The notes: a model not told the origin generated them from the letters alone. A stretch of DNA of 64,000 nt from Actinophytocola gossypii (GCF_025165815.1 NZ_JAFFZE010000019.1:1-64000), one strand, 5' to 3'; shown: positions 25,301 through 34,735, counted from the first letter of the stretch. Numbers and translations are program-made.

Positions 25301-26002
25301 TCAGGCGAGAGCGAGGCCGAACATGGCCCAGTCGTTGAGGATGTGCGCTCCAGCGGCGACCAGGATGTTCTTGGTCCGGAAATAGGCGAGCAGCAGCACC
25401 AGACGCGCGGTGCCGATGATGACGAAGCACTGGACGAGGTTCCAGTCGTAGGTCGGCAGGTGCGCGACGCCGAAGATGACGGCCGTCGCGAGCCAGGCGA
25501 CGACGACCGCGGTGCTCCGGGACAGGGCGAGCCGGTGGTGCAGCCAGTACAGCAGCGCGAGGAACGGCAGCACGCTGAACAGTTCCTCACCGAAGAGTTG
25601 GGGGACCATCGCGAGGAAGGTCAGGATCCGCTCGCCGGTCGGCATCTTCGCGAGGTCGTCGCCGAGGGGGTTGGCGGCGAGACCGGCCGCGTGCAGCAGC
25701 AGAACGCCGAGGACGAGCATGATGACGAGGTTGAGCAGGGCGAACAGGACCATCGTGCCGAGGTCGCGAAACCGGAGCCGGCGGAAGATGGCCGTCCAGT
25801 GGCCAGGGACGACGCGGGCGTAGACGACGAGCGGGATCGCCACGAAGAGGATCGCCCGCGTCCAGACCCCGAGCAGGCCCGGCACGGGAAGCGCGATGAG
25901 CGCGGCGAAGCCGAGCAGCACGCCGAGCAGCACGATCCACCAGCGACCACCGGTGACGAGCGCGGGCCGGCCGTTGTAGAACGGGAAGTCGTCGTCGACC
26001 AT
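25301..26002 (-). CDS. CPBP-family intramembrane metalloprotease
   Basis: 233 residues with about seven membrane helices. Motif 1 GEELFSVLPF has the Glu-Glu pair but lacks the usual downstream Arg; motif 2 FGVAHLPTYDW and a final HILNDW supply the His and Asn/Asp ligands. CPBP (Abi/CAAX) proteins cleave or bind prenylated or membrane peptides, and some give bacteriocin immunity. ATG 26002 is chosen; upstream codons in frame lie in an AT-rich promoter region. Confidence 0.8.
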   Translation of the reverse strand: MVDDDFPFYNGRPALVTGGRWWIVLLGVLLGFAALIALPVPGLLGVWTRAILFVAIPLVVYARVVPGHWTAIFRRLRFRDLGTMVLFALLNLVIMLVLGVLLLHAAGLAANPLGDDLAKMPTGERILTFLAMVPQLFGEELFSVLPFLALLYWLHHRLALSRSTAVVVAWLATAVIFGVAHLPTYDWNLVQCFVIIGTARLVLLLAYFRTKNILVAAGAHILNDWAMFGLALA

Positions 26003-26193
26003 TCCGCGACCCTTCTCCGACGAAAAGCCCAGGTAGAGAGCGTAAGCCAGGTGGAAGGGGACCGGTAATCGAGATGTATCGACGATTATAGATGATTCGC
26101 TATACAGTCCGAGAAATGCGTACCGGCGACACGCCGGTCGGGGTTTCTGACGCAATATCGGGTTCTCGCTAGAAACCTCGATACGGTTCGATC
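26003..26193. promoter_or_regulatory. AT-rich divergent promoter region
   Basis: 191 bp between the CPBP gene (minus) and the AAA ATPase gene (plus). It is markedly AT-richer than its surroundings (e.g. GATTATAGATGATTCGC near 26090). On the plus strand TACGGT (26182-26187) lies 6 nt before GTG 26194, consistent with a leaderless ATPase transcript. Confidence 0.5.
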
Positions 26194-27390
26194 GTGGACC
26201 CTGTGCGCAATCCGTTCGCTCCCGGTGCCGGGCAGCGGCCGCCCGAGCTGGCCGGGCGGGAGAAGGAGGTCCAGGCCTTCGACGTCGTGCTCGAGCGGGT
26301 GGCTCGGGGACGGCCGGAACGGAGCCTGGTACTCACCGGCCTGCGCGGCGTCGGCAAGACCGTGCTGCTCGGCGAGCTGAGGTCGATGGCCGTGCGCCGC
26401 GGCTGGGGTGCGGGGAAGATCGAGGCCAGACCGGACGCGGGGCTGCGCCGGCCGTTGTCCGCGGCGCTGCACCGGGCGGTGCGGGACCTGGCCGTGCGGC
26501 ATCGGGCGCCGGACCGGGTGGAGCACGTGCTCGGGGTGCTCAAGGCGTTCGCGCTGCGGGCCTCGCCGAGCGACTCGAAGCTGCGGGACCGGTGGCAGCC
26601 GGGCATCGACGTGCCGCCGACGCAGGGGCGGGCGGACTCCGGGGACATCGAGATCGACCTGGTGGAGCTGTTCACCGACGTCGCCGAGCTGGCGCAGGAC
26701 GTCGGCACCGGGGTCGCGCTGCTGATCGACGAGATGCAGGACGTCGTCGGCGACGACATCTCCGCCCTGTGCGCGGCCTGCCACGAGCTGTCCCAGTCGG
26801 GGGCGCCGTTCGTGGTCGTCGGCGCCGGGCTGCCGCACCTGCCGGCCGTGCTGTCGGCGAGCAAGTCCTACTCCGAGCGGCTGTTCCGGTACGTGCGGAT
26901 CGACCGGCTGGACCGGACCGACGCCGACCGCGCGGTGCTCGCGCCGATCTCACGGGAGGAGGCCGGGATCACCGACGAGGCGCTGGACGCGCTGTACGAC
27001 GCGGCCGGTGGGTACCCGTACTTCATCCAGGCCTACGGCAAGGCCGCCTGGGACGCCGCGGCCAGCGACCCGATCACCGTGGAGGACGTCGCCGTCGCGG
27101 CGCCGGAGGCGGAGGGTGAGCTGGCCGTCGGATTCTTCGGGTCGCGCTACGAGCGGGCCACGCCGGCCGAGCGGGAGTACCTGCGGGCGATGGCCGAGCT
27201 GACCAAGGGCAAGACCGACGAGGGCGCGGCGACCTCGGACATCGCCACGCATCTTGGGCGCAAGCCGTCGTCGCTGTCGCCAGCGCGGGACTCGCTGATC
27301 AAGAAGGGGCTGATCTACTCCGCGGAGCGGGGGCGGATCGCGTTCACCGTGCCGCACTTCGGGCGGTACCTGCTCACGATGGACGACTAG
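26194..27390 (+). CDS. orphan AAA ATPase with C-terminal winged helix
   Basis: 398 residues. Walker A GLRGVGKT (about residues 48-55), Walker B ALLIDEMQD (about 185), then GAGLPHLPAVL and an arginine-bearing lid. The C-terminal 100 residues resemble a winged helix (ATSDIATHLGRKPSSLSPARDSLIKKGLI). The architecture is like archaeal ATPase/Orc-type proteins that are common but uncharacterised in actinobacteria. It stands alone; no partner nuclease or toxin is next to it. A strong terminator follows. Confidence 0.85.
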   Translation: MDPVRNPFAPGAGQRPPELAGREKEVQAFDVVLERVARGRPERSLVLTGLRGVGKTVLLGELRSMAVRRGWGAGKIEARPDAGLRRPLSAALHRAVRDLAVRHRAPDRVEHVLGVLKAFALRASPSDSKLRDRWQPGIDVPPTQGRADSGDIEIDLVELFTDVAELAQDVGTGVALLIDEMQDVVGDDISALCAACHELSQSGAPFVVVGAGLPHLPAVLSASKSYSERLFRYVRIDRLDRTDADRAVLAPISREEAGITDEALDALYDAAGGYPYFIQAYGKAAWDAAASDPITVEDVAVAAPEAEGELAVGFFGSRYERATPAEREYLRAMAELTKGKTDEGAATSDIATHLGRKPSSLSPARDSLIKKGLIYSAERGRIAFTVPHFGRYLLTMDD

Positions 27391-27406
27391 TCCCGGACAA
27401 ATGGAA

Positions 27407-27451
27407 ACCCCGTAGTGCTGCCAGGTCGGGGGTCCGCCAGCACTACGGGGT
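27407..27451. terminator. bidirectional terminator between convergent genes
   Basis: A perfect 14-bp stem, 27407-27420 with 27438-27451 (CAGCACTACGGGGT), and a 17-nt loop lie between the ATPase gene (plus) and the small gene at 27511-27657 (minus). No long T-run on either side. Confidence 0.8.
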
Positions 27452-27510
27452 CAACCGGTTCATCGTGGCCGGGTCGGGAGGCGTTACACGGCCACCGAAA
27501 AAGTTTCCGG

Positions 27511-27657
27511 CTAGCGCGGCAGCATGTGCTGGCGCTGCGCCATGAGCACGATCTCGTCACGCATGGCCGGCGTCGTCGCGTTGGCGATCGCGTGGTTCAC
27601 CGCACGACGATTGCGGGCCTCGACGCGGCGGGCTCGGATCTTCGCGGCGATGTTCAT
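27511..27657 (-). CDS. 48-residue basic hypothetical protein
   Basis: ATG 27657 has a perfect AAGGAG 5 nt upstream. The product is basic and helical: MNIAAKIRARRVEARNRRAV, ending MLPR. It has no signal peptide or known domain. The strong ribosome site and clean terminator make it a real gene; a nucleic-acid-binding role is only a guess from the charge. Confidence 0.75.
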   Translation of the reverse strand: MNIAAKIRARRVEARNRRAVNHAIANATTPAMRDEIVLMAQRQHMLPR

Positions 27658-27907
27658 TGCACTCCTTCGACAGGGCTCCTGCTGGTTCCTCCAGCACTGA
27701 GCATTATGCCTGTTCCAACACCCGATTGCCGACGATTATTCGGTGAGGTGCGGCACATACCGAAGATTCACCGGAGCCTTCCTGGAGACGTCCGGACATC
27801 GCGAAGTATCCAACCGTCTAGTTCGATCACTAGACACATGTAGAGAACCGCATCGCATCGATGCGCATGGTTGTGCCCTCGGGGGGCGGGCCACCAAGGT
27901 GCGTGAC
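27658..27907. promoter_or_regulatory. upstream region of the alpha-mannosidase
   Basis: 250 bp, AT-richer than average. It holds an inverted repeat GTCTAG-N8-CTAGAC (27816-27835) and the perfect palindrome CGCATCGATGCG (27854-27865), both candidate operator sites for the mannosidase gene. No regulator gene is adjacent. Confidence 0.5.
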
Positions 27908-30900
27908 ATGGCTGCTGTCTCCGTGGAGTCGACCGAACTGTTCGTCGGATCGGTCGTCAGTCCGTCGCAGGTTGTCCGGGTGTCCTTCGCCGGCGGTGGT
28001 ACCGCGCGTGTGCACGTGGAGGGAAACCGCGTCGCCACACCGGTTCCGGTCGAGCTCGCGGTGCGCGGGGAAGTGACCGTCGAGGTCGGGGTCGACACCG
28101 GCGACGCCGCCCCGGGCGAGCGGCTGCCGGCGCGCGCGGTCGTGATGTCCGAGGGCGACCGGGCCGAGGTCGACTTCGACCTCGTGGTGGCCGAGCCGGG
28201 CTGGACGATGCACATGGTCAGCCACTTCCACTACGACCCGGTCTGGTGGAACACCCAGGCCGCCTACACCGTCTCCTGGGACGCCCTGGACTTCCCCGGC
28301 TCCCCGCGCGGCGCCCGGCAGCTCGCCGGGTTCGACCTGGTACGCGCGCACCTCGACCTCGCGCTCGCCGAGCCGGAGTACCGGTTCGTACTGGCCGAGG
28401 TCGACTACCTCAAGCCGTACTGGGACACCTTCCCGGCCGACCGCGAGGTACTGCGGCGGCTGGTCCGCGAGGGCCGGGTCGAGGTGCTCGGCGGCACCTA
28501 CAACGAGCCGAACACCAACCTCACCGACCCGGAGACCACCGTGCGGAACTTCGTGCACGGCATGGGCTTCCAGCGCGACGTGTTCGGCGGCGACCCGGCG
28601 ACCGCCTGGCAGCTCGACGCGTTCGGCCACGACCCGGCGTTCCCCGGCCTCGGCGCCGACGCCGGGCTGACCTCGTCGTCCTGGGCGCGCGGGCCGTTCC
28701 ACCAGTGGGGGCCGATGGCCGGCAACGGCGACCAGACGCGGATGCAGTTCCCGAGCGAGTTCGAGTGGGTGTCGCCGTCCGGGCGCGGCCTGCTGACCTC
28801 GTACATGACCGACCACTACGGCTCCGGCTGGAAGCTCGACTCAGCGCCCGACCTGGAGTCGGCGTGCGCGGCCGCCTACCGGGTGTTCCTCGAGCTGCGG
28901 AAGGTCGCCGGAACGCGCGAGGTGCTGCTGCCGGTCGGCGGGGACTACACGCCGCCGAACAAGTGGGTCACCCAGGTGCACCGGGCGTTCGCGGAGAAGT
29001 ACGTGTGGCCTCGGTTCGTGTGCTCGCTGCCGAGGGACTTCTTCGCCGCGGTGCGGGAGAGCTACGCCGCGCGCGGGGTCTCCCCCACGCCGCAGACCCG
29101 CGACATGAACCCGATCTACACCGGCAAGGACGTCTCCTACATCGACACCAAGCAGGCGCAGCGGGCGGCCGAGGTCGCGACGCTGGAGGCGGAGGCGTTC
29201 GCCGTGTTCGCCCGGCTGCTCGGCGGTTCGCCGTACCCGGACGCGGCACTGGCGAAGGCGTGGGTGCAGCTCGCGTACGGCGCGCACCACGACGGGATCA
29301 CCGGCTCGGAGTCCGACCAGGTGTACCTGGACCTGGTCACCAGCTGGCGGGACGCGCACGACCTGGCGGTCGACGTGCGGGAGCGGGCGCTGGCGGTGCT
29401 GTCCGGGCAGGTGTCGGCGGTGCCGGGCGACGGGGTGCCGGTGGTGGTGTGGAACTCGCTGAGCCATGCGCGGACCGACGTGGTCACGGTGCGACCGCCG
29501 GAGCCGCTCGGGCCGGGGGTCGAGGTGGTCGCGGCCGACGGGTCGGTGCTGCCGTGCCTGGTCACCGACGGCGGGGTGACGTTCCTGGCCTCGGACGTGC
29601 CGTCGATGGGGTGGCGGGCGTACCTGCTGCGCGCGGCCTCGCTCGACGAGCGGGGGTGGACCGCGGTCGACGGTTGTACGGCGTCGTCGGATCGGTTCCG
29701 GGTGACCGTCGACCCGGCGCGCGGGGGCGGGGTGTCGAGCCTGCTCGACCGGGGCCGGGAGCTGATCGCGGCCGGGCGGGTCGGCAACGAGCTCGCGGTG
29801 TACGAGGAGTACCCGCAGCACCCCCGGTTCGGCGAGGGGCCGTGGCACCTGGTGCCGAGCGGACCGGTGGTGACCTCGGCGGCGTCGGCGGCCTCGGTCC
29901 AGGTGGCGCGGTGCCCGCTCGGGGAGCGGATCACGGTGTCCGGGTCGGTGGGGCCGGTCCGGTACACGCAGACGATCACGCTGTGGCACGGGGTGTCCCG
30001 GGTGGACTGTGTGACGACGGTGGACGAGTTCACCGGGTCCGACCAGCTGCTGCGGGTGCGCTGGCCGTGCCCGGTGCCGGGCGCGCTGCCGGTCAGCGAG
30101 GTCGGCAACGCCGTGGTGGGGCGCGGGTTCGGGCTCGTCGACGTGGACTCGGCGGTGCATCCGTGGACGCTGGACAACCCGGCGCACACGTGGTTCGGGT
30201 TGTCGTCGGCGGCGGCGCTGCGGCTGGCGGACGGGGAGCTGCGGCCGATCGGGGTCGCGGAGATCGTGGTGCCGTCGCTGGACGAGGCGGCGCCGCTGGT
30301 CCGGGAGCTGGCGGTGGCGTTGGCGCGCTGCGGGGTGACCTCGACGGTGTCGGCGGCGGACGGCGCGCGGTACGGGGACCTCGGGGTGGACTCGAACCTG
30401 CCGGACGTGCGGATCTCGGTGGGCGGGGCGGAGGTCAACGCGTTCACCGCGGAGGTGGTGGACCGGTACGGGGAGGTCGGCGACGGGGTGGCGTGGGTGC
30501 CGCCGGAGAAGCCGCTGGGTGAGGTGTGGCAGCCGAGCGCGGACCTGAAGGACGCGCGGGCGCTCGGCGTGCTGGTGCTGTCGGGTGCGGACCTGCCGGG
30601 GCTCGTCCGATCCGTTGTGGACGATCTGGCGGACCGGATCGTCGAGGTGGGGTCCGGGGATCCGGGCCAGGAGTCCTATGTGGAGCGGACGGTGGCGGTG
30701 CTGAACCGGGGGCTGCCGGGGTTCGCGGTGGACACGTCCGGGACGTTGCACGCGTCGCTGCTGCGGTCGTGCACCGGGTGGCCGTCCGGGGTGTGGATCG
30801 ACCCGCCGCGGCGGACGGTGCCGGACGGGTCGAACTTCCAGCTGCAGCACTGGACGCACGAGTTCGAGTACGCGGTGGCCGCCGGGGACGGGGACTGGCG

Positions 30901-32047
30901 GGCGGCCGGGATCGCGGCGACGAGCGCGGAGTTCAGCCGGCCGCTGCACGCGGTGGTCGGTTCGGGGTCCGGCCTGCCGGTGTCGGGGTCGCTGGTGGCG
31001 GTCGAACCGGCGGACCGGGTGCGGGTGGCGGCGGTGAAGGCGGCCGGGAACCCGCTGGTGCGCGGGTCGGCCGCGGTGGCGGATCCGCGCGACGGGGTGG
31101 CGTTGCGGCTGGTCGCGCACACCGGGGATCCGGTGACCGCGCGGGTGTCGTCGGACGCGGTGTCGTTCTCGGCTGTCGCGGTGGCGAACCTGCTGGAGGA
31201 GCGCGGTTCCGGGTTGTCGTCGCTTTCGGTCCCGATCGAGGGGTGCGACGCGGTGACGGTGCTGGCGCGGCCGTCCTGGTCCGATGTGGCCGGTCCGGCG
31301 ATCGGGGTCGAGGCGGAGCCGGCGGGGCCGCTGTTCGCGAAGTACTGGCTGCACAACCGGGGGCCGGCGCCGCTGGGCGGGCTGCCGCTGGCGGTGCACC
31401 TGGCGCCGACGCTGGCGGACGTGGTGCCCGGCGGGTCGGTGTCGTTGGATCTGACGGTGGCGTCGGACAGCGTGGACGCGGAGTTGGCGGGTCTCGTGCG
31501 GTTCGCGGTGCCGGACGGGTGGGTGGCGGTGCCGGACGAGGTGCCGTTCGGACTGCCGCCCGGGGAGCATCTGGCGACGTCGGTGACGGTGACGGCACCG
31601 GCGGGGGTCGCGGCCGGGCGGTATCCCGTGCGGGCGTCGGTGGAGCCGGTCGGGTCGCTGCCGGCGAGCTGGCGGCAGGCGGTGGAGGACGTGGCGATGG
31701 TGAGCGTGGGGGCGCCGGTCGGGGACGGAGTGTTGCGGCTGGTCGGATCGCCGTCGGCGGTGCGGGTGCGGGCCGGGGAGACGGGCCGGTTGGCGGTGCG
31801 GGTGGCGTCGTCGGCGGGGGCGCCGGTCGCGGTGGAGGCCGCGGTGGTGAGTCCGTGGGGGACGTGGGGTCGGGTCGGGCCGCGGGTCGTGGGGGCGGAG
31901 GTGGCCGGGGGCGGCGAGGTCGAGCTGGGGTTCGACGTGACGCCGCCGGCGGGGGCGCCGGCCGGGCGGTGGTGGGCGCTGGTGCGGGTGGCCGGCGCGG
32001 GGCGGTTGTTGTACTCGCCGGCGGTGGCGTTGGAGGTGGTGGCGTGA
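27908..32047 (+). CDS. GH38 alpha-mannosidase
   Basis: 1379 residues. The catalytic domain begins with SHFHYDPVWW (metal-binding His/Asp, about 104-113) and contains WQLDAFGHDP with the nucleophile Asp at about 237. The middle and C-terminal regions are beta-rich; the part after about residue 1150 (PGGSVSLDLTVASD and similar) resembles NEW3-type domains. No signal peptide, so it is predicted cytosolic, acting on imported or turned-over mannosides. ATG 27908 has AAGGTG nearby; longer frame upstream lacks an SD. Third-position G bias is very strong in the distal part. Confidence 0.92.
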   Translation: MAAVSVESTELFVGSVVSPSQVVRVSFAGGGTARVHVEGNRVATPVPVELAVRGEVTVEVGVDTGDAAPGERLPARAVVMSEGDRAEVDFDLVVAEPGWTMHMVSHFHYDPVWWNTQAAYTVSWDALDFPGSPRGARQLAGFDLVRAHLDLALAEPEYRFVLAEVDYLKPYWDTFPADREVLRRLVREGRVEVLGGTYNEPNTNLTDPETTVRNFVHGMGFQRDVFGGDPATAWQLDAFGHDPAFPGLGADAGLTSSSWARGPFHQWGPMAGNGDQTRMQFPSEFEWVSPSGRGLLTSYMTDHYGSGWKLDSAPDLESACAAAYRVFLELRKVAGTREVLLPVGGDYTPPNKWVTQVHRAFAEKYVWPRFVCSLPRDFFAAVRESYAARGVSPTPQTRDMNPIYTGKDVSYIDTKQAQRAAEVATLEAEAFAVFARLLGGSPYPDAALAKAWVQLAYGAHHDGITGSESDQVYLDLVTSWRDAHDLAVDVRERALAVLSGQVSAVPGDGVPVVVWNSLSHARTDVVTVRPPEPLGPGVEVVAADGSVLPCLVTDGGVTFLASDVPSMGWRAYLLRAASLDERGWTAVDGCTASSDRFRVTVDPARGGGVSSLLDRGRELIAAGRVGNELAVYEEYPQHPRFGEGPWHLVPSGPVVTSAASAASVQVARCPLGERITVSGSVGPVRYTQTITLWHGVSRVDCVTTVDEFTGSDQLLRVRWPCPVPGALPVSEVGNAVVGRGFGLVDVDSAVHPWTLDNPAHTWFGLSSAAALRLADGELRPIGVAEIVVPSLDEAAPLVRELAVALARCGVTSTVSAADGARYGDLGVDSNLPDVRISVGGAEVNAFTAEVVDRYGEVGDGVAWVPPEKPLGEVWQPSADLKDARALGVLVLSGADLPGLVRSVVDDLADRIVEVGSGDPGQESYVERTVAVLNRGLPGFAVDTSGTLHASLLRSCTGWPSGVWIDPPRRTVPDGSNFQLQHWTHEFEYAVAAGDGDWRAAGIAATSAEFSRPLHAVVGSGSGLPVSGSLVAVEPADRVRVAAVKAAGNPLVRGSAAVADPRDGVALRLVAHTGDPVTARVSSDAVSFSAVAVANLLEERGSGLSSLSVPIEGCDAVTVLARPSWSDVAGPAIGVEAEPAGPLFAKYWLHNRGPAPLGGLPLAVHLAPTLADVVPGGSVSLDLTVASDSVDAELAGLVRFAVPDGWVAVPDEVPFGLPPGEHLATSVTVTAPAGVAAGRYPVRASVEPVGSLPASWRQAVEDVAMVSVGAPVGDGVLRLVGSPSAVRVRAGETGRLAVRVASSAGAPVAVEAAVVSPWGTWGRVGPRVVGAEVAGGGEVELGFDVTPPAGAPAGRWWALVRVAGAGRLLYSPAVALEVVA

Positions 32048-32856
32048 GTGGGAATCTCGGTGTCCGGGGTACGCCGGCGGGGCGGTCCGGGGCCGTCGCG
32101 TGGGTGGACGGGGAGGTCGTCGAGGTCGCGGAGGTGGATGGGCGGGAGGCGGCGCTGCGGAGCGGGCGGTTGACGGCGTCGCTGCCGCGGGCCGGGTCGA
32201 GTGAGGGGCGGCAGCTGCGGCGGTGGATCGTGCAGGTGCTGGCGGCGGAGCGGGTGGTGGTTCGGGAGGCGGCGGCTCGCGGGATCGACGGGGGTTCGGC
32301 GCCGGCGTTGGGTGAGTTGGTGCCGGATCGGGCGGGGATGCTCGGGGTGGGGAGCGTCGCGGCGGACCTGTTGGCGCGGAGTGCGGTCGCGCGGGCGGTG
32401 TTCGTCGGCGTGACCGGGGACGTCGAGGTGGGTGACGACGTGGTGGCCCGGTACTGGCGGGCGAACCCGGAGGAGTTCCGGGTGCCCGAGCGACGGGTGG
32501 TGCGGCACGCGATGGGCGACGCCGACCCGGTGGCGCGACCGGCGCGGACGGTGCGGCGTGGGGAGCTGGGCGGCGTGCTGGGGGACGCGGTGTTCGGTGC
32601 CGGGGCCGGCTCGGTGGTCGGGCCGGTCCAGGACGCGGTGGGGACGCATCGGGTGCTGGTGGTGGAGGTGCTGCCGGCGCGGACGCTCGGGCTGGACGAG
32701 GTCCGGGAGGACGTGCGAGCGCGGTTGCTGCTCGGCGCGCGGCGGCGGGCGTTCACGGCCTGGCTCGACCGGCGGATGGCGGAGTCGGTGCGGTTGGCCG
32801 ACGGCTTCGAGCACCCCGGGGATCCCGGACAGCCCGACAACACGCACCGACACTGA
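32044..32856 (+). CDS. parvulin-like peptidyl-prolyl isomerase
   Basis: 270 residues; GTG 32044 overlaps the mannosidase stop (GTGA), so translation is coupled. The C-terminal half carries the parvulin/SurA pattern: YWRANPEEFRVPERRVVRHA, RRGELGGVLGDAVFGAGAGS, GTHRVLVVEV. No signal peptide or lipobox is seen, so it would act in the cytosol. The coupling to a large cytosolic mannosidase suggests a folding helper, which is inference. Confidence 0.75.
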   Translation: MSGNLGVRGTPAGRSGAVAWVDGEVVEVAEVDGREAALRSGRLTASLPRAGSSEGRQLRRWIVQVLAAERVVVREAAARGIDGGSAPALGELVPDRAGMLGVGSVAADLLARSAVARAVFVGVTGDVEVGDDVVARYWRANPEEFRVPERRVVRHAMGDADPVARPARTVRRGELGGVLGDAVFGAGAGSVVGPVQDAVGTHRVLVVEVLPARTLGLDEVREDVRARLLLGARRRAFTAWLDRRMAESVRLADGFEHPGDPGQPDNTHRH

Positions 32857-32895
32857 TATGCTTGCCGTTGTCAACCAATTGTTTCACGGGAAACC

Positions 32896-33825
32896 ATGGT
32901 GACAATGTCCACTCCAGATCGCGTCTCCGCTGTCAGGGCGTTCAACCGCAGCTACACCACGTTCCTGGGCGCCCTGGACGAACACCTGCTGGGTAGTACC
33001 TACTCATTGACTGAAGCAAGGATTCTCTTCGAACTCGGCCAGCGCGACGAGACCGAGCTGACCGAGTTGCGCCAGGCCACCGGGCTCGACGCCGGATACC
33101 TGAGCCGCCTGCTGGCCCGGTTCGAGGAAAGCGGCCTGCTGCGCCGCGAACGTTCCACCGCCGACGCCCGCCGCCAGCGGATCCGCCTGACCCCGGCCGG
33201 CCGGGACACGTTCCGGACCCTCGACGAGAAGTCCGCGCGCCAGATCCGGGACCTGCTGTCCGGCCTCACCGAAGACGAGCAGCACCACCTGGTTGAGGCC
33301 ATGGAGATGATCCGCCGCCGGCTCGTCGACGCCGGCCCGCCGGTCACCCTGCGCGCACCGAACCCGGGCGACCACGGGTGGGTCGTCGAGCGCAACGGCG
33401 CCCTCTACGCCGGCGAGTACGGCTGGACCGGCGAGTACGAGGCACTGGTCGCCAGGATCGTCGCCGACTACCTGACCGAGCACGACCCGGTGCGCGAGGC
33501 GTCGTGGATCGCCGAACTGCGCGGCGAGCGCGTCGGCGCGATCTACTGCGTGCGCAAGGACGACGTGACCGCGAAGCTGCGGCTACTGCACGTCGAGCCG
33601 AGCGCGCGCGGCGCGGGGGTCGGCACGCTGCTCGTCGACGAGTGCGTCCGGTTCGCCCGCCGCTCCGGCTACCGGGCGATGGAGCTGTGGACGGTGTCGT
33701 TGCTCGCCCCGGCCAGGCGGATCTACGAGCGCGCCGGGTTCCGCCTGGTCGAGGAGGACACCGCGGACCGGTTCGGGCACCGCCTCACCGGACAGACCTG
33801 GCGGCTGGAGCTGACCGCGCGGTAG
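32896..33825 (+). CDS. MarR-GNAT fusion protein
   Basis: 309 residues. Residues about 1-140 are a MarR winged helix (LRQATGLDAGYLSRLLARFE, RRERSTADARRQRIRLTPAG); residues about 150-309 are a GNAT acetyltransferase with the acetyl-CoA loop in EPSARGAGVGTLLVDECV. This fusion recurs in actinobacteria and probably couples acetylation of a small ligand to regulation. ATG 32896 overlaps a palindromic TCAACCAATTGTTT region around 32870, a plausible autoregulatory site. Confidence 0.9.
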   Translation: MVTMSTPDRVSAVRAFNRSYTTFLGALDEHLLGSTYSLTEARILFELGQRDETELTELRQATGLDAGYLSRLLARFEESGLLRRERSTADARRQRIRLTPAGRDTFRTLDEKSARQIRDLLSGLTEDEQHHLVEAMEMIRRRLVDAGPPVTLRAPNPGDHGWVVERNGALYAGEYGWTGEYEALVARIVADYLTEHDPVREASWIAELRGERVGAIYCVRKDDVTAKLRLLHVEPSARGAGVGTLLVDECVRFARRSGYRAMELWTVSLLAPARRIYERAGFRLVEEDTADRFGHRLTGQTWRLELTAR

Positions 33826-33879
33826 GCGGCCCCGACAGCCAGCCGCCCGCGCGCACCGGAACGGCAAACAGGCAACGGT

Positions 33880-33990
33880 GGCGCGGCCACGCGGACCGGG
33901 TGCTAGGCACGCGGCAGGCAGCCAAAACAGAGCCGATGACGCGGCCCGCACGCCCGGACCGGGCGCTAGGCGCGCGGCAGGCGGCCCATC
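33880..33990. repeat. imperfect tandem repeat at the end of the AhpD-like gene
   Basis: Positions 33892-33923 and 33955-33986 are about 90% identical with a 63-bp offset. The second copy includes the last codons and stop of the AhpD-like gene; the first repeats them just downstream of it, including a stop triplet. Looks like a small duplication of the gene tail. Confidence 0.6.
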
Positions 33991-34544
33991 AGGTAGAACT
34001 CGTCGTTCGGGCGCAGGGCGGTGAGGTGTGCGATCCGGTTGGAGAGGGCGAACAGCGCGGTGATCGCGCCGACGTCCCAGATCTCGTCGTCGGTCAGGCC
34101 GGCGTCGCGGGCCGCGTCCAGTTCGTCGGAGCTGAAGGTCGACGGGTCGACCGCCAGCGCCAGGGCCAGGTCGACGATCGCCCGCCGGCGGTCGTCCAGT
34201 TCGACGGTCCACGGGTTCGTCGCCACGTCGTCGGCGATGCGCGGGTCCTTCGCGCGGATGCGCAGGATGGCGCCGTGCGCGACCACGCAGTAGGTGCAGC
34301 TGTTCGCGCCCGAGGTGGCGACCACGACCAGCTCGCGCTCCGCCTTCGACAGGCCGGAATCGCGTTCCATGACGGCGTCGTGGTAGTCCATGAACGCGCG
34401 CAACTCGGCCGGGCGGTGCCCGAGCGCCAAGAACACGTTCGGCACGAAGCCCGACTTGTCCGCCACCGCCGCGACCCGTTCCCGCAGATCGTCGGGCAGC
34501 TCGTCGAGCTCGACCACCGGGAACCTGCTCACCTCGTCAGCCAC
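33966..34544 (-). CDS. AhpD-like peroxidase-related protein
   Basis: 192 residues of the carboxymuconolactone decarboxylase/AhpD fold, with the redox motif SCTYC followed by VVAHG (C-x-x-C plus His) and a C-terminal helix. Likely a peroxide-linked thiol reductase-type enzyme. GTG 34544 is chosen; GTG codons at 34550 and 34553 and ATG 34589 are in frame, the last overlapping the DnaA-box cluster. Confidence 0.87.
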   Translation of the reverse strand: MADEVSRFPVVELDELPDDLRERVAAVADKSGFVPNVFLALGHRPAELRAFMDYHDAVMERDSGLSKAERELVVVATSGANSCTYCVVAHGAILRIRAKDPRIADDVATNPWTVELDDRRRAIVDLALALAVDPSTFSSDELDAARDAGLTDDEIWDVGAITALFALSNRIAHLTALRPNDEFYLMGRLPRA

Positions 34545-34589
34545 ACCCACCACGTTAGTCCCGCGGCTCCCGTTGATCACCAGAGTCAT

Positions 34590-34735
34590 CCCCACCACTG
34601 TGGACAAAACACGGACGAACGGGTGAACGGAAGGTGTCCGCGCCGTTGTCGAGGGCCTCCACCCACAGGGAAGCTCCACAGGCTGTGCACAGTCCCATCC
34701 ACAACCTGTGGACAACTCTCGTGGACAACCCCTTG
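34590..34735. promoter_or_regulatory. cluster of DnaA-box-like sites
   Basis: Two perfect TGTGGACAA sites (34599-34607 and 34707-34715) and CGTGGACAA (34720-34728), plus half-sites such as ATCCACAA near 34697 and CTCCACAG near 34674. They fill the intergenic region between two minus genes; dnaA and dnaN are not near, so it is not a normal oriC. Confidence 0.6.

Noticed and set aside
28841-31570. 909-residue antisense frame inside the GH38 gene
   Set aside because: Arg/His/Pro-rich, no motif, no start signal; shadow of the mannosidase codons.
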